The notes: generated by a model not told the origin, from the letters alone. A DNA stretch of 16,482 nucleotides from an uncultured Clostridia bacterium (GCA_938034165.1 CALHKP010000014.1:1-16482), one strand, 5' to 3'. Shown: positions 8,319 through 14,738, counted from the stretch's first letter. Translations and numbers: made by a program.

Positions 8319-8861
8319 TTAATACCACGGATGTAAAATTTCAAATGTAGTATTATACTGTGCATCCCATTCAGTTCTTGTTAAAGTATATACAACATCT
8401 ATGCTATCACCGGGTTTAATAATATACTGATTCATCGCCATACCATGATTTGGTTCGCCTGGAAATGATGGCATTACATGGTCTGGACCCACAGTGTACA
8501 GCCAGCCCCAGTCTATTGACCATCCACTGTTATCGGCATTGTACTGGTGATCTACATTTATGTTACTCTGATAACCCATAAAATTAGTCAAATATTTCAC
8601 AGTTTCCCCATTAAAAACGTCTTTTCCTGTATCCCATTCCGGCTCATAAGGTGCTCCGGAATTTTTTAGTGCATCAAATACGCTCTGGCCTGATGCCACA
8701 CTAACCTTATCAACATTCCATGATATTCCATCTTTATCATCGTAAATATAATAATTAATTGTTGCATCTTTTTCTCCTGCTGCGAATACGCTTGAGCTCA
8801 TCGCAAATACCATTACCATTGCCATTAATATGGCTGTTAATCTTTTAAATGTTTTTTTCAT
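8319..8861 (-). CDS. Secreted DUF4430 (transcobalamin-like C-terminal domain) protein
   Basis: A 180-residue exported protein. The start chosen is the ATG at 8861, which has GAGGAAAG just upstream and begins a clear signal peptide (KR, a hydrophobic run, then SSSVFA at 22-27); the frame is open 42 codons further upstream but that part does not look coding. The mature part is a single DUF4430 domain: SVASGQSVFDALKNSG (54-69), YLTNFMGY (90-97), a Trp-rich stretch SGWSIDWGWLYTV (112-124), and IIKPGDSIDVVYTL (147-160). The family corresponds to the C-terminal domain of vertebrate transcobalamin and intrinsic factor. There is no anchor, lipobox or sorting signal, so it would be released or held by a partner. 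It is the first gene of the riboswitch-controlled operon; the giant protein follows about 30 bases later with no terminator between. Confidence 0.9.
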   Translation of the reverse strand: MKKTFKRLTAILMAMVMVFAMSSSVFAAGEKDATINYYIYDDKDGISWNVDKVSVASGQSVFDALKNSGAPYEPEWDTGKDVFNGETVKYLTNFMGYQSNINVDHQYNADNSGWSIDWGWLYTVGPDHVMPSFPGEPNHGMAMNQYIIKPGDSIDVVYTLTRTEWDAQYNTTFEILHPWY

Positions 8862-9004
8862 CTTTCTTTCCTCACTCAAAAACATTAGAAATAACGGATT
8901 GTTTTTCTGATGCATCTTACCTCTCTTTTCGTATGAGTAGTGTAAAACGCAAGACACAAGACTCCTTTCTTCAGCTGCTGCCTTCACAACCGTTTTTTAC
9001 TAAA

Positions 9005-9043
9005 TAAAACAAACAAAAAACTGCATCACTTGCTGATACAGTT
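9005..9043 (-). terminator. Terminator of the cobalamin riboswitch (expression platform)
   Basis: On the minus strand AACTG-ATCA and TGAT-CAGTT (9019-9043) form a stem with one internal mismatch and a 5-base loop, followed by TTTTTTGTTTGTTTT. It lies between the aptamer and the first gene, about 140 bases before its ATG. In the presence of B12 it would stop transcription before the operon. Confidence 0.8.
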
Positions 9044-9078
9044 CCGTTTTTCTGTTTTTGCGCATGCTAAAATGAAGC

Positions 9079-9136
9079 ACTTGCAACCGTTGAAGGATTC
9101 TTCATGCGTCGAATCACTCCTATCCTTTATGCAAGT
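9079..9136 (-). promoter_or_regulatory. Hairpin between B12 aptamer and terminator
   Basis: ACTTGCA (9079-9085) pairs with TGCAAGT (9130-9136), and AAGGAT (9093-9098) pairs with ATCCTT (9122-9127). It lies directly between the B12 box and the terminator. It may be part of the switching region or a spacer structure. Its role is inferred only from position. Confidence 0.5.
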
Positions 9137-9154
9137 ATCCCGACTTAGGTCTAT

Positions 9155-9345
9155 CTCTGTAAATCAGGTCTTCTCTCGCAGAATGCAAAATGACCGGTTT
9201 TCGCCTCAATTTACAGCACAACCATTACGGTGGCGGCATCCGTGGGGCCTTTTCACCCCTTTCCTTATCAGCAGAGCTCATACCTCTCCCCGGCAAAGTT
9301 TAACCGAAGCGGCCCCTGAGGTGCAACATAAAGGTTTATTTAGTT
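9155..9345 (-). promoter_or_regulatory. Cobalamin (B12) riboswitch
   Basis: Read on the minus strand, the core contains GGTTAA, then AAGGAAAGGGGTGAAAAGGC and CCCACGGATGCCGCCACCGT followed by AA (9222-9266). These match the conserved core of the cobalamin aptamer (RF00174), including GCCGCCAC. The B12 box matches as GAGAAGACCTGATTT (9160-9174). A terminator follows at 9005-9043 and a promoter precedes it at 9375-9403. Riboswitches of this class usually turn off B12 uptake or synthesis genes when cobalamin is present. Edges are approximate; a covariance-model search would fix them. Confidence 0.85.
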
Positions 9346-9374
9346 TTTTCGGAAAATTCATTTTTCCAACACAT

Positions 9375-9403
9375 ATCGTATCATACTTAGCACATTAAAG
9401 CAA
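9375..9403 (-). promoter_or_regulatory. Putative promoter of the B12-controlled operon
   Basis: On the minus strand TTGCTT (9398-9403) and TACGAT (9375-9380) are separated by 17 bases. A second possible -10, TATGAT, overlaps but has poor spacing. The start would fall about 25 bases before the aptamer. Confidence 0.55.
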
Positions 9404-9432
9404 CAGAAGTTTCAAACAAAGTTCATCCAAAA

Positions 9433-9530
9433 GGGAGTTTGACAAAACTACGGTTTCTCAATAAAATCATTTTAGGACGCGGGAGTTTGACACTTGTAAA
9501 TCAACAACTAAATCTGAACATATTAGGACA
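9433..9530 (+). promoter_or_regulatory. Two 48-base imperfect direct repeats with TTGACA boxes
   Basis: GGGAGTTTGACA occurs at 9433 and again at 9481, and each copy ends in TTAGGAC. The first copy is a good sigma-A promoter: TTGACA (9439-9444), 17 bases, TAAAAT (9462-9467). The second copy has the same TTGACA (9487-9492) but only a weak -10 (AAATCT at 9510-9515). The ylmH-like gene starts at 9599, so these are its likely promoters. Confidence 0.7.
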
Positions 9531-9544
9531 CATGCGCGGAGGTA

Positions 9545-9565
9545 CTCGGCAATTCAATTACCGAG
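9545..9565. repeat. 21-base hyphenated palindrome, copy 2
   Basis: CTCGGCAATT and AATTACCGAG flank one central base. It matches the palindrome at 377-397 apart from two bases and again follows a GCGCG stretch. Here it lies between the promoters and the ribosome site of the ylmH-like gene, so it would be in the mRNA leader. Confidence 0.6.
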
Positions 9566-9598
9566 CACTTCACAATCTCAGGAAAGGATTTTTTGTTT

Positions 9599-10357
9599 AT
9601 GAAAGATGATAAATTTTTGGAAGGTCAGCTGGAGGATAAGATAAGACTTGCAGCTGACAAATATATCGTTACATATTCCGGATTTTTGGATGCTCACGCT
9701 CGCGCTGTTGCGGAGCGTGTTATCAAAAGAAATAATCCGGGATCTCATATTGAGCTCATGTTCTGGGGAGGATATGAGGACGCCGAAAGAGCAATTCTTC
9801 TCTGTGTCCCGGATTATACGACTCTTGAGGAGTCAGATCCGCTGGCGGTCATACGCGTAAGCGTAAAAGATGGCGGCAGAAAGCTCAGCCACGGTGACTA
9901 CCTGGGCTCCCTCACCGGACTTGGCCTCAAACGTGACAAAATCGGGGACATCCTGGTGAGGGATAATGGCGCAGACATTATCGTCCTGCGTGAGATTGTA
10001 GAGTTTCTTATGACTAATTACGCGAAAGCAGGACGAGCCCAGCTTAGTCTGGAGGAGCTTTCTGCTTCTGATTTAATTGTAGATTCCAAACCCAGAAAAG
10101 TAGTATCGGATACTGTTGCATCCCTTCGCCTTGATAGCATAGTGGCCTCTGCATTCGGGTTGCCGAGAAGTAAGGCACAAGAAGCAATCAAGGCAGGCAG
10201 AGTATTCGTCGACAGCCTCGAAATCCTAAAACCCGATTACGTAGTTTGCGAAGGAAACAAAATAACCCTTCGGGGAAAAGGAAAAATTCTCCTTTCGGAA
10301 ATCGGAGGAAAATCGAGAAAAGACAGACAGTATGTGACATACGAAAAATATCAATAA
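9599..10357 (+). CDS. ylmH: YlmH-type S4-domain RNA-binding protein
   Basis: A 252-residue protein of the YlmH family, which in Bacillus has been linked to ribosome-associated quality control through tRNA and 50S binding. The N-terminal YlmH part shows LGSLTGLGLKRDKIGDILV (102-120), a family hallmark. The C-terminal S4 RNA-binding domain covers about 175-240 (LRLDSIVASAFGLPRSKAQ, then AIKAGRVFVD). The ATG at 9599 is chosen over a TTG two codons earlier because AGGAAAGGA (9580-9588) is well placed for it. YlmH genes often sit in the cell-division cluster next to sepF, ylmG and divIVA; none of those is nearby, so this gene stands alone with its own promoters and terminator. Confidence 0.92.
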   Translation: MKDDKFLEGQLEDKIRLAADKYIVTYSGFLDAHARAVAERVIKRNNPGSHIELMFWGGYEDAERAILLCVPDYTTLEESDPLAVIRVSVKDGGRKLSHGDYLGSLTGLGLKRDKIGDILVRDNGADIIVLREIVEFLMTNYAKAGRAQLSLEELSASDLIVDSKPRKVVSDTVASLRLDSIVASAFGLPRSKAQEAIKAGRVFVDSLEILKPDYVVCEGNKITLRGKGKILLSEIGGKSRKDRQYVTYEKYQ

Positions 10358-10362
10358 GAGCA

Positions 10363-10404
10363 GCAAAACCTGAACCCGGAGGCGAGCGATGCGCATCCCG
10401 GGTT
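10363..10404 (+). other. Hairpin after ylmH related to the merR-leader repeats
   Basis: AACCCGG (10373-10379) can pair with CCGGGTT (10398-10404). The bases just before, GCAAAACCTGAA (10363-10374), are identical to a stretch inside the tandem repeat at 12041-12052. There is no T tract right after the stem, so it is probably not a terminator. Confidence 0.45.
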
Positions 10405-10432
10405 TCGACCTTCCGTACATTCTTACGTAAAC

Positions 10433-10477
10433 GGCACCTGAATCCGTCAACAATTCCGGAGTCAGGTGCTGTTTTTT
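10433..10477 (+). terminator. Intrinsic terminator of ylmH
   Basis: GCACCTGA (10434-10441) pairs with TCAGGTGC (10462-10469), with an inner CCG/CGG pairing, followed by TGTTTTTT. The T tract touches the stop codon of the convergent MATE gene (10476-10478). In the opposite direction the stem has no good T tract. Confidence 0.85.
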
Positions 10478-11882
10478 AGTTCTTCAGAAGCTCGCCTGCC
10501 TTAGACTTTGTTTCGCATGAAGCCTCTTCAGTTTCTCTCATTTCCTGAAGAGCTACTCTCTTATGCCTCTTATAAAGGACGAGTGCAACTACAAGTGAAA
10601 GGGATTCTGATACAGTCATTGTAAGCCATACGCCTGTTTCGCCGAACAGCGTTGACATAATCATCAGTGCCAAGATTACAAATATCAGACCTCTGCAAAG
10701 TGAGATTGTCATGGCTGATTTTGCCATTTCCATTGCCGTAAAATAGCCCGAAATCACTACAACCAGTCCAATCGGAATAAACGAGAAAGAGAAGATTCTG
10801 AACGCGTTTACACCGTGGATGAACAGCTCCGGATTTTTGGTAGGGTCGATAAACATTGCAACCACAGGGTTTGGATAAGTAACCCCCAGAACAAAGGCCA
10901 ACAGTGAAAAGAATATCGCTGCCATAACCGAAAGTCTGAAAATGTATCTTTTGATGTGCATTTCGCCTCTGCCGTAATAGAAGCTGACAAGTGGCTGCAT
11001 ACCTTGGTTCAGGCCAACCATAGTCATGAGGATTAGCTGCGAAACGTATGAAATTACTGTATATACAACGACTCCGTCGTTTCCGGAAATTCTGATAAGC
11101 GCATTATTAAACATAAATATTACAAGACCCATCGAAAGCTCCGTAACACAGTCTGAGATTCCAAGCTTTGCCGTATGAAGTGCTTCCTTCACCGAATACT
11201 TGATTTTTACAAACTTGAATCCCGACTTGCTTGACAGGAAATGCTGAGTAAAGATGATCAAAGTCACCAGCTGCGAAATCCCTGTTGCCCACGCAGCACC
11301 TTTGATTCCCCAGTGGAAGTGCATGATAAACACGTAGTCCAGCCCGATATTCATTACCGCTCCGATTAACGGCGTGTAAATCGCCTTCTGAGGATAGCCG
11401 TCTGCCTTCACAAGAACTTCCAGATTGTAAGCTGTCATGTAGCAAACATCAAAGAACAGAATAATATGAAGATACTCCATCACATATCCCTTTGTTTCCG
11501 GCGTTGCCCCAAGAATGTCAGCAACCGTACTCAGGTTAGTTATGCAAATTACCGTTACAATCAGCGACAAAACAAACACGGTTATGGTACTCATGGTGAA
11601 CACATGGCTCGCTTTTTCGAATTCGCCTCTTCCCTTATATATGGAAGCTCTTGTGCTCGCTCCGATTGCAAACAGAATGCTGATACCAAAAGATGTGTTG
11701 ATCAAAGGCATTGACAAGTTTACTGCTGCCAGCGCATCAGGTCCCACGCCCCTAGCAACGAACATTCCGTCTACCATAGTATAAATTGTGAAAACCCACA
11801 TAGCTGCCACAGATGAAAGCACATAATGTAGTAGGGTTTTCTTAACTTCCTTTTTGTTAAAGTCGTTTCCTTGAAGTGTCAT
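10476..11882 (-). CDS. MATE-family multidrug efflux transporter
   Basis: A 468-residue membrane protein with about 12 hydrophobic segments, the usual MATE size and layout of two six-helix halves. The first helix region carries the typical MATE pattern TIYTMVDGMFVARG (32-45) followed by LAAVNLSMPL (51-60). The second half shows NQGMQPLVSFYYGRG, again characteristic. These pumps export cationic drugs or metabolites using a Na+ or H+ gradient. The tail is short and charged. The ATG at 11882 has GAGG eight bases upstream. Its promoter contains a MerR-type operator (11927-11957) and the divergent neighbour is a BmrR-like MerR regulator, so drug-induced expression is likely. The substrate cannot be read from the sequence. 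Confidence 0.93.
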   Translation of the reverse strand: MTLQGNDFNKKEVKKTLLHYVLSSVAAMWVFTIYTMVDGMFVARGVGPDALAAVNLSMPLINTSFGISILFAIGASTRASIYKGRGEFEKASHVFTMSTITVFVLSLIVTVICITNLSTVADILGATPETKGYVMEYLHIILFFDVCYMTAYNLEVLVKADGYPQKAIYTPLIGAVMNIGLDYVFIMHFHWGIKGAAWATGISQLVTLIIFTQHFLSSKSGFKFVKIKYSVKEALHTAKLGISDCVTELSMGLVIFMFNNALIRISGNDGVVVYTVISYVSQLILMTMVGLNQGMQPLVSFYYGRGEMHIKRYIFRLSVMAAIFFSLLAFVLGVTYPNPVVAMFIDPTKNPELFIHGVNAFRIFSFSFIPIGLVVVISGYFTAMEMAKSAMTISLCRGLIFVILALMIMSTLFGETGVWLTMTVSESLSLVVALVLYKRHKRVALQEMRETEEASCETKSKAGELLKN

Positions 11883-11926
11883 TTTCTCTACCTCATTTCT
11901 TTAGTTCTAACTTTTTCTTCTGTTTC

Positions 11927-11957
11927 AGTATAAACCTTGGTATAATACCAATGTAAA
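11927..11957 (-). promoter_or_regulatory. MerR-type promoter/operator of the MATE gene
   Basis: On the minus strand TTTACA (-35, 11952-11957) and TATACT (-10, 11927-11932) are 19 bases apart. A perfect palindrome TTGGTAT-T-ATACCAA (11937-11951) fills most of the spacer. A long 19-base spacer with an internal dyad is how MerR-family activators work: they twist the DNA to realign the boxes. On the plus strand the palindrome contains TGGTATAAT (11938-11946), an extended -10 that could start the regulator's own transcript, giving autoregulation. Confidence 0.85.
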
Positions 11958-12003
11958 GAGGTTTTTTGCAAAATATTTTGCTAACCCCAACCTAAACAGG
12001 TAG

Positions 12004-12208
12004 CCCGGGCAAAATCAAACCCCGCAGCCCCGAATCGCCGGCAAAACCTGAAACCGCAGCCCGGCACGAACCCACCGGCAAGACCTGAACCACAGGCGGA
12101 CACAAAACCGCCGGGCAAGACCGAAACCGCAGCCGGGCAAGACCGAAACCCCGCAGCCCGGCTCGAACCCACCGGCAAGACCTGAACCCCGCATCCCGGC
12201 ACGAAAGG
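12004..12208 (+). repeat. T-poor tandem repeat block in the merR leader
   Basis: About six units of 22-39 bases with the theme CCGGCAAGACCTGAA, CCGCAGCCCGGC, ACGAACCC. Units begin near 12004, 12038, 12075, 12111, 12133 and 12172. The plus strand is rich in C and A and has almost no T. The last unit runs directly into the ribosome site AAAGGAG of the merR-family gene. No reading frame in the block resembles a protein. Confidence 0.75.
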
Positions 12209-12217
12209 AGAAAACTT

Positions 12218-13027
12218 ATGAAAGACTACTATAAAATAGGTGAAATCTCGAATCTGTACGATATCGGCCCGGATTCCCTGAGATATTACGAAGAAATCGG
12301 CATCCTCTCCCCTGCCCGTGACGTAAACGGCTACAGGATGTACGGAATCAGCGAAATCAGAACCCTGAACATTCTGCGAGAGCTCCGCTCCCTTGGCTTT
12401 TCCATGGAAGAAATCAAAGATCATTTAAACGGCTTTACCTTGTCCACCACAATGGAGCTTTTCGAAAAGGAAATCAGCCACATCAATGCCAAACAAAAGG
12501 AACTGGAAGATCTGAAAAAGCAACTGAATTACAGAATCGCATCCATCAAAGAAGGAATCGCTTTTCGCGACAATTCACCGGAAATACGAGTTGTTGAGTC
12601 CCCCGAGCGAAAACTCATAACTCTCAACGACAATGTAACTCGAGACGAAGAACTGGATTTCACAATCAAAAAGCTTCAGAAAAAAACAGAAAGCCGTCTG
12701 AGTCTCATAGGAAATGGTCACATCGGCGCAACTATCCCACTTCAGACAATCAAAAGCGGTCACTACGGTTGCTTCACCAGAGCCTTTTGCATAGTAGATG
12801 ATGCTACCGAAGACTGGGACGATGTGCTCCCTGCCGGAGAATATCTGTCGAGAATCGTCAAAGGCTCCTACTCAGACCTTCTGTCTCACTGGAAAGAAAT
12901 GTTTAAGAAGGCAAACGAAGAAAAGCTCATAGTCTGCGATGACCCAATTGAGCTTTACATTATAGATAACCACGACACCTCACTGGAATCCGAATACCTG
13001 ACTCTGCTTCAGATGCGAGTAAAGTAG
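12218..13027 (+). CDS. MerR-family transcriptional regulator, BmrR-like
   Basis: A 269-residue activator. The N-terminal winged helix-turn-helix covers about 1-70 (YYKIGEISNLYDI at 4-16, then LRYYEEIGIL at 21-30 and NGYRMYG at 37-43). A coiled-coil dimer helix follows (about 77-113). The remaining 150 residues form a GyrI/BmrR-type effector-binding domain, so it should bind a small, probably drug-like ligand. The length fits the BmrR group rather than short metal-sensing MerR proteins, and there is no Cys cluster for metals. The ATG has AAAGGAG upstream. It is divergent from the MATE pump and the shared region holds a MerR-type operator, so the pump is the obvious target. Confidence 0.93.
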   Translation: MKDYYKIGEISNLYDIGPDSLRYYEEIGILSPARDVNGYRMYGISEIRTLNILRELRSLGFSMEEIKDHLNGFTLSTTMELFEKEISHINAKQKELEDLKKQLNYRIASIKEGIAFRDNSPEIRVVESPERKLITLNDNVTRDEELDFTIKKLQKKTESRLSLIGNGHIGATIPLQTIKSGHYGCFTRAFCIVDDATEDWDDVLPAGEYLSRIVKGSYSDLLSHWKEMFKKANEEKLIVCDDPIELYIIDNHDTSLESEYLTLLQMRVK

Positions 13028-13171
13028 TACTTAACTCATTGTTTCGAAGCAGTTAGGCGCACATAACTTAGTGCTTAAAGTCATTTAGAAGGTTAGCCAT
13101 ACCTAACTCGGCATTTGGATATGGTTCGTTGAGCCTAACTCAGTATTCAAAAGCGGTTAGCCACTCCTAAC
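13020..13171. repeat. Palindrome array (copy 2), overlapping the merR 3' end
   Basis: GTTAG...CTAAC units of 16 bases lie at 13052-13067, 13092-13107, 13124-13139 and 13156-13171. The last three are 32 bases apart and the first gap is 40. A degenerate unit at 13020-13035 overlaps the stop codon of the merR-family gene, so the array abuts the gene with no spacer. The intervals carry CTCAG-type bases related to the end of the 89-base core. Confidence 0.8.
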
Positions 13172-13316
13172 TCAGCGCATATTACAAAATCTTGAAATTG
13201 CGCTGAGATTTTTCGCTTGTGACTAAGCGCGAATTAACAAAATCAAAATCTGCGCTGAGTGAAATGTTGGATTTTCAACAAAAATCCCCGATTTTTGTAT
13301 CCTTACCATCAGATGA
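13171..13316 (+). repeat. Dispersed repeat copy 2: 89-base core plus flank
   Basis: The core runs from CTCAGCGCA (13171-13179) to TGCGCTGAG (13251-13259), exactly 89 bases, as in copies 1 and 3. It is followed by a 57-base flank, of which 13262-13316 is identical to the reverse complement of bases 1-55. The inner part again contains a GCGCTGAG...CTAAGCGC inverted repeat. It faces copy 1 in mirror orientation. Confidence 0.85.
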
Positions 13317-13322
13317 AAGGAG

Positions 13323-13388
13323 AATTTGGCGAGGAAAATAAGCGTGATTTTGCAAAACTTAAATCTACGCTTATTGAAGAGCCAAATT
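13323..13388. repeat. 66-base nested inverted repeat
   Basis: AATTTGGC (13323-13330) pairs with GCCAAATT (13381-13388), and inside it AATAAGCGT (13337-13345) pairs with ACGCTTATT (13367-13375). The inner arms resemble the GCGCTTA motif of the neighbouring 89-base core. There is no T tract after it. Confidence 0.65.
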
Positions 13389-13411
13389 TTACCGTACAAT
13401 TTGAAGATGTG

Positions 13412-13456
13412 GCAATCTGCGCTTAGTCAAGCTCTGAAAAAGACAGCGCAGATTGC
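13412..13456. repeat. 12-base-pair inverted repeat
   Basis: GCAATCTGCGCT (13412-13423) and AGCGCAGATTGC (13445-13456) are perfect reverse complements with a 21-base loop. The arms share AATCTGCGCT with the end of the 89-base core. Confidence 0.7.
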
Positions 13457-13493
13457 AACTATTGGAATATGCGCTGTTTTTGGCCAATCTGCA

Positions 13494-13612
13494 GTCGATG
13501 GTGGTCGACCAAGCTACCCAAGCGTCAACGGCAATCGATCGAGCGAGGCTGGACGTCGATGTTGGTCGACCAAGCGAGTTCGAAAAGCACGGTGCAGTCG
13601 ATGGTGGTCGAC
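13494..13612. repeat. GTCGA-type 16-base palindrome array
   Basis: GTCGATGGTGGTCGAC occurs at 13494-13509 and 13597-13612, GTCGATGTTGGTCGAC at 13555-13570, and a degenerate unit at 13524-13539. Each is a 16-base imperfect palindrome of the same length as the GTTAG units next door but with different arms. Spacing is 30, 31 and 42 bases. The stretch 13457-13757 holds no convincing gene. Confidence 0.7.
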
Positions 13613-13757
13613 CGAGCAGAGCTCGCAAAGCATGTTCAGTTGGGGCAGTCGGTGAAATGATGCTGAAATGTGTGCCACTGGTTGACAGGTTCAGTCAGCC
13701 TCGGTAGTGCCGCCTGCACTGCTTTGTTCAAATTAAATTGCTAAATTTCACATGTTC

Positions 13758-13788
13758 TTGACACATCTTTGCAAAAAGGTGGTATAAC
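13758..13788 (+). promoter_or_regulatory. Putative promoter of the PHP gene
   Basis: TTGACA (13758-13763) and TATAAC (13783-13788) are 19 bases apart, a long spacer, but the -10 is preceded by TGG and so is of the extended type. The ATG follows at 13811. Confidence 0.65.
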
Positions 13789-13810
13789 ATTCTTAGAAGG
13801 AAGTGATTTT

Positions 13811-14593
13811 ATGAAATTTGATATGCATTGCCATACAAGGGAAGGCTCTATTGATTCTACAGTTTCTATAAAAAGATATATTGAGCTTCTGCAGGCCCAG
13901 GACTTTGGCGGTATGCTGGTAACAGATCACAACTCATACAAAGGCTATGACTACTGGAAGCAGCATAAGAGCGAAATGCCCCAAAACTTCACGGTTCTGA
14001 GAGGTATAGAATATGACACCAAAGATGCGGGGCACTACATCGTAATCATGCCGGATGGTGTAGACCTAAAGGTTCTCAAGATGAGAGGAATGTCTCTGGA
14101 GACTCTTATTAAGATAGTTCACAATTTCGGCGGCGTTCTCGGCCCGGCACATCCTTTTGGTGTAAGAAGCGCCAGTGCCATGTTTTTCAAGAAGCTAAAG
14201 AGAAATCCTAAGATTTTGAGAGAGCTTGATTTTCTAGAAGGATTCAATACCTGCGAAAAGGAAAAAGCAAACCGTATTGCGCAGACACTTGCAAGACGCT
14301 ACGGATTGCAATGCTTTGCGGGTTCTGATTCTCACAGAGAAAAGTATGTAGGCACCGCTTATACTGTCTTTGATAGAGATATATCGTGTAATGACGATTT
14401 AATTAAAGCAGTAAAAGAACACGGTGTTGCGGCTTATGGTGGAATTGAAAGAAAGTTCCTGAAAAAGCACAAGCTAAGAAATGCTTTTTATACTACATGG
14501 AGCTTCAAAGCATATAACAGGAGCCTCGGTTTCCTGTACACTCCCGTCAGAAACCACAAACTGAAAAAACTTTCCACACATCACGGTGCATAG
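13811..14593 (+). CDS. PHP-domain metal-dependent phosphoesterase
   Basis: A 260-residue cytoplasmic protein of the PHP family, which hydrolyses phosphoesters with two or three metal ions. Metal-binding motifs are all present: HCH (6-8) in FDMHCHTREGS, TDH (38-40), GIEYD with E67, HPFG (114-117) and SDSH (172-175). It is of the short stand-alone type, not fused to a polymerase. Possible activities include 3',5'-nucleotide or nucleoside bisphosphate hydrolysis; the substrate cannot be read from the sequence. The ATG at 13811 is chosen because GAAGGAAGTG lies just upstream and the HCH motif is then near the N-terminus, as in the family; an ATG 14 codons earlier overlaps the promoter. The last 40 residues are basic and look unconserved. 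It is probably monocistronic. Confidence 0.88.
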   Translation: MKFDMHCHTREGSIDSTVSIKRYIELLQAQDFGGMLVTDHNSYKGYDYWKQHKSEMPQNFTVLRGIEYDTKDAGHYIVIMPDGVDLKVLKMRGMSLETLIKIVHNFGGVLGPAHPFGVRSASAMFFKKLKRNPKILRELDFLEGFNTCEKEKANRIAQTLARRYGLQCFAGSDSHREKYVGTAYTVFDRDISCNDDLIKAVKEHGVAAYGGIERKFLKKHKLRNAFYTTWSFKAYNRSLGFLYTPVRNHKLKKLSTHHGA

Positions 14594-14659
14594 AACGCAA
14601 ATGAACGATGCAGACATATATCAGAATTCAGGTTTGTGCTAGAATAAAAAGCCACCTGC

Positions 14660-14707
14660 CCAGCCGCCTGACAGGTAACCTGCAGACGGCAGGCGCGGAG
14701 ATTTTTT
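14660..14707 (+). terminator. Possible terminator after the PHP gene
   Basis: CCTGC (14679-14683) pairs with GCAGG (14689-14693), with an alternative outer pairing CGCCTG/CAGGCG. A run of six T starts at 14702, eight bases after the stem, which is farther than usual. This is a weak call. Confidence 0.4.
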
Positions 14708-14738
14708 AGCAAAATTTTTAGAAAAGTTTTTGTATTGC

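Noticed and set aside
8862..8987. N-terminal extension of the small DUF4430 protein
   Set aside because: It would put 42 residues before a clear signal peptide, and the ATG at 8861 has a good ribosome site.
9030..9398. Open plus-strand frame of 122 codons
   Set aside because: It is antisense to the cobalamin riboswitch and terminator; no ribosome site and no protein-like pattern.
11981..12424. Minus-strand frame of 147 codons
   Set aside because: It reads the T-poor repeat block and the merR gene backwards; low-complexity Gly/Cys/Phe translation with no family features.
1..13316. Composite transposon bounded by inverted repeats
   Set aside because: No transposase or recombinase gene is present, the enclosed genes look like ordinary chromosomal units, and a third copy lies outside.
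13326..13655. Plus-strand frame of 109 codons and overlapping shorter ones
   Set aside because: They run through palindromes and inverted repeats; the translation reflects repeat units, and no start has a good ribosome site.
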